6,712 bases of DNA, taken from NCBI GenBank assembly GCA_017466965.1, contig JAFTTD010000096.1:1-6712 (forward strand), written 5' to 3'. Below are positions 5,541 to 6,712 of the stretch, in pieces. Position 1 is the stretch's first letter; every line of letters begins with the position of its first letter. This DNA is from Bacteroidaceae bacterium (GTDB lineage Bacteria; Bacteroidota; Bacteroidia; Bacteroidales; Bacteroidaceae). A program made the position numbers and the translations under genes. The notes under the pieces are model-generated. The model was not told the DNA's origin. It was given only the letters and a program-made list of their open reading frames with translations, and made no database searches.

Positions 5541-6712
5541 CAATCAAACGTATCATATCAAAATAGAAGCCTTCAGATATTTCTACGCCTTTGCTCACTG
5601 TGCCTGTAGAAATATCATAAATGTATATGCACGGATTAGGATATTCTCTTGCCGTTACTCCAAAATACACTTTGCCATTATGGACCACACTGCGCTGAGC
5701 AAAACGACCAGCACAAAGCGGAAGGTCTTCACCCTGATACTGAATGCGTTTGCGCTCTCCCGTAGCCAAATCAAGAATGGAATAATAGTGTATGTAGTCA
5801 GATATTCCTGACAGATATTTGCTCTGATTTTCAGGATTAGGAATTCTGTCGTTTCTTGAATATATAAAAGCCTTGTTCCCACCTAAATACTGCAATGTAA
5901 GAAGTTTGCCGTCAGGATCCTTATAGCCATTATATTCAGCATCAAAATCTGTTTCTCCCGCCTTGATGCGCAACAGAATACCATCATCGCCCGCAACATC
6001 CGAAGCCGACAGGCAAGCAAGATAAAGATTGTCCTGTTCGTCATACATCACAGTGTTCTGCATAAGCTCGCCATACGCACTGCCAGCCATTTCTTCAGCA
6101 AGCATAGTCTGTTTAGGCGTCCCCTCAATTTTCATTGTCTGAGGGTCAATTACCGCAGTATAGAAATACGGAATCGTCACGCGTGCGCTCTTCTTTTCCT
6201 GATAGAAATAGAAGAGTCTGTTGTCAGCCTTACGATATGTCAGGATACCGGATGTTGTAAGTCCGTATGCTGCATTTTCAGAAGGTTCAATGCCTTCAAT
6301 GACACCTTCGTCAATGATTGCCAGGTCTTCAGCATTCAGTTTTGTCCAGATAATCTGTGTTCTGTCGCCGTTAGCCGCCATAATGAGAAGCGTGTTATCA
6401 TCGAGCCAGGCATGTGTATAGCTTCTCTGCTTATAAGTGTTCGTCTTGAACATTCTGGTTGCAACCACCGTTGGAGGAAGATTGTCCGATGTAATCATGA
6501 ACTTCACAAATCGGTCTGCCGACTCCGGAATCTGATAGTAATACTTGCCTTTCACTATAGCCTCCATCGTATATTCACCCGTCAGAACCACGCCCTTGTT
6601 GTTAAAATCAACCATTGGTTGGTCTGCTTCGAGCGAGCTCACCCTTCTTACAACAGTTCCCTCTCCCTGGTTCATACCACCATGCTCACCAAGAGAGACC
6701 ACAATGTCGTAA
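5533..6712 (-). CDS. Probable exported beta-propeller-like protein (DUF4374-like), N-terminus outside window
   Basis: The frame is open to the right edge (6711 reads on as YDIVVSLGEHGG...), so the gene starts outside the window; an in-frame GTG at 6702 is not its start. At least 393 residues are present. Repeated segments of strands ending in tyrosine- and aspartate-rich turns (YFYTAVIDPQTMKIEGT, YYSILDLATGERKRIQY, IYIYDISTGTVSKG) suggest blades of a beta-propeller. The overall look recalls the DUF4374 lipoproteins of Bacteroidetes, some of which are linked to siderophore or iron uptake, but I assign this from memory of the family and cannot test it. A signal peptide or lipobox would lie outside the window. 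It has its own terminator at 5267-5302, so it is not in the dcw operon. It ends inside the last unit of array C. Confidence 0.85.
   Translation of the reverse strand, partial: YDIVVSLGEHGGMNQGEGTVVRRVSSLEADQPMVDFNNKGVVLTGEYTMEAIVKGKYYYQIPESADRFVKFMITSDNLPPTVVATRMFKTNTYKQRSYTHAWLDDNTLLIMAANGDRTQIIWTKLNAEDLAIIDEGVIEGIEPSENAAYGLTTSGILTYRKADNRLFYFYQEKKSARVTIPYFYTAVIDPQTMKIEGTPKQTMLAEEMAGSAYGELMQNTVMYDEQDNLYLACLSASDVAGDDGILLRIKAGETDFDAEYNGYKDPDGKLLTLQYLGGNKAFIYSRNDRIPNPENQSKYLSGISDYIHYYSILDLATGERKRIQYQGEDLPLCAGRFAQRSVVHNGKVYFGVTAREYPNPCIYIYDISTGTVSKGVEISEGFYFDMIRLIEE

Noticed and set aside
5533..6702. GTG at 6702 as the true start of the upstream gene
   Set aside because: The frame continues without a stop to the window edge, and an exported protein of this kind would need a signal peptide, which is not at 6702.

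Overview
The window carries the start of a division and cell-wall (dcw) cluster from a member of the Bacteroidetes, most likely Bacteroidales (Prevotella- or Bacteroides-like). The gene order mraZ - rsmH - ftsL-like - ftsI - murE supports this. So do the long FtsL-like protein, the FtsI with PASTA-like sequence at its C-terminus, and a TAnnTTTG -7 promoter element just before mraZ. Every gene I can support is on the minus strand, so the cluster reads from high to low coordinates.

Layout, in direction of transcription: (1) 6712-5533, most of an unrecognised, probably exported beta-propeller-like protein (DUF4374-like, tentative), with its N-terminus outside the window. (2) 5532-5133, a 400-base gap. 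It holds two 8-bp tandem-repeat arrays, a strong intrinsic terminator for the upstream gene, a triplicated 10-bp operator that matches the known MraZ box pattern, and a Bacteroidetes-type promoter. (3) 5132-4674 mraZ, 4632-3694 rsmH (mraW), 3663-3172 an ftsL-like gene and 3139-1034 ftsI, with gaps of only 30-41 bases, so they form one operon. (4) 1033-851, a gap holding the decayed coding sequence of the original FtsI C-terminus and a third 8-bp array. (5) 850-1, the first 283 codons of murE, cut by the window edge.

How the genes work together: MraZ is expected to repress its own operon through the repeated operator. RsmH methylates 16S rRNA. The FtsL-like protein and FtsI belong to the septal machinery, with FtsI cross-linking septal peptidoglycan. 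MurE adds the third amino acid to the UDP-MurNAc dipeptide precursor.

I see no new defence, mobile or biosynthetic system. The points most worth a second look are a frameshift plus a nonsense codon that have removed the last part of FtsI's PASTA domain, the MraZ operator overlapping the promoter, and two inverted 8-bp arrays flanking mraZ-ftsI that share the same variant unit in the same place.
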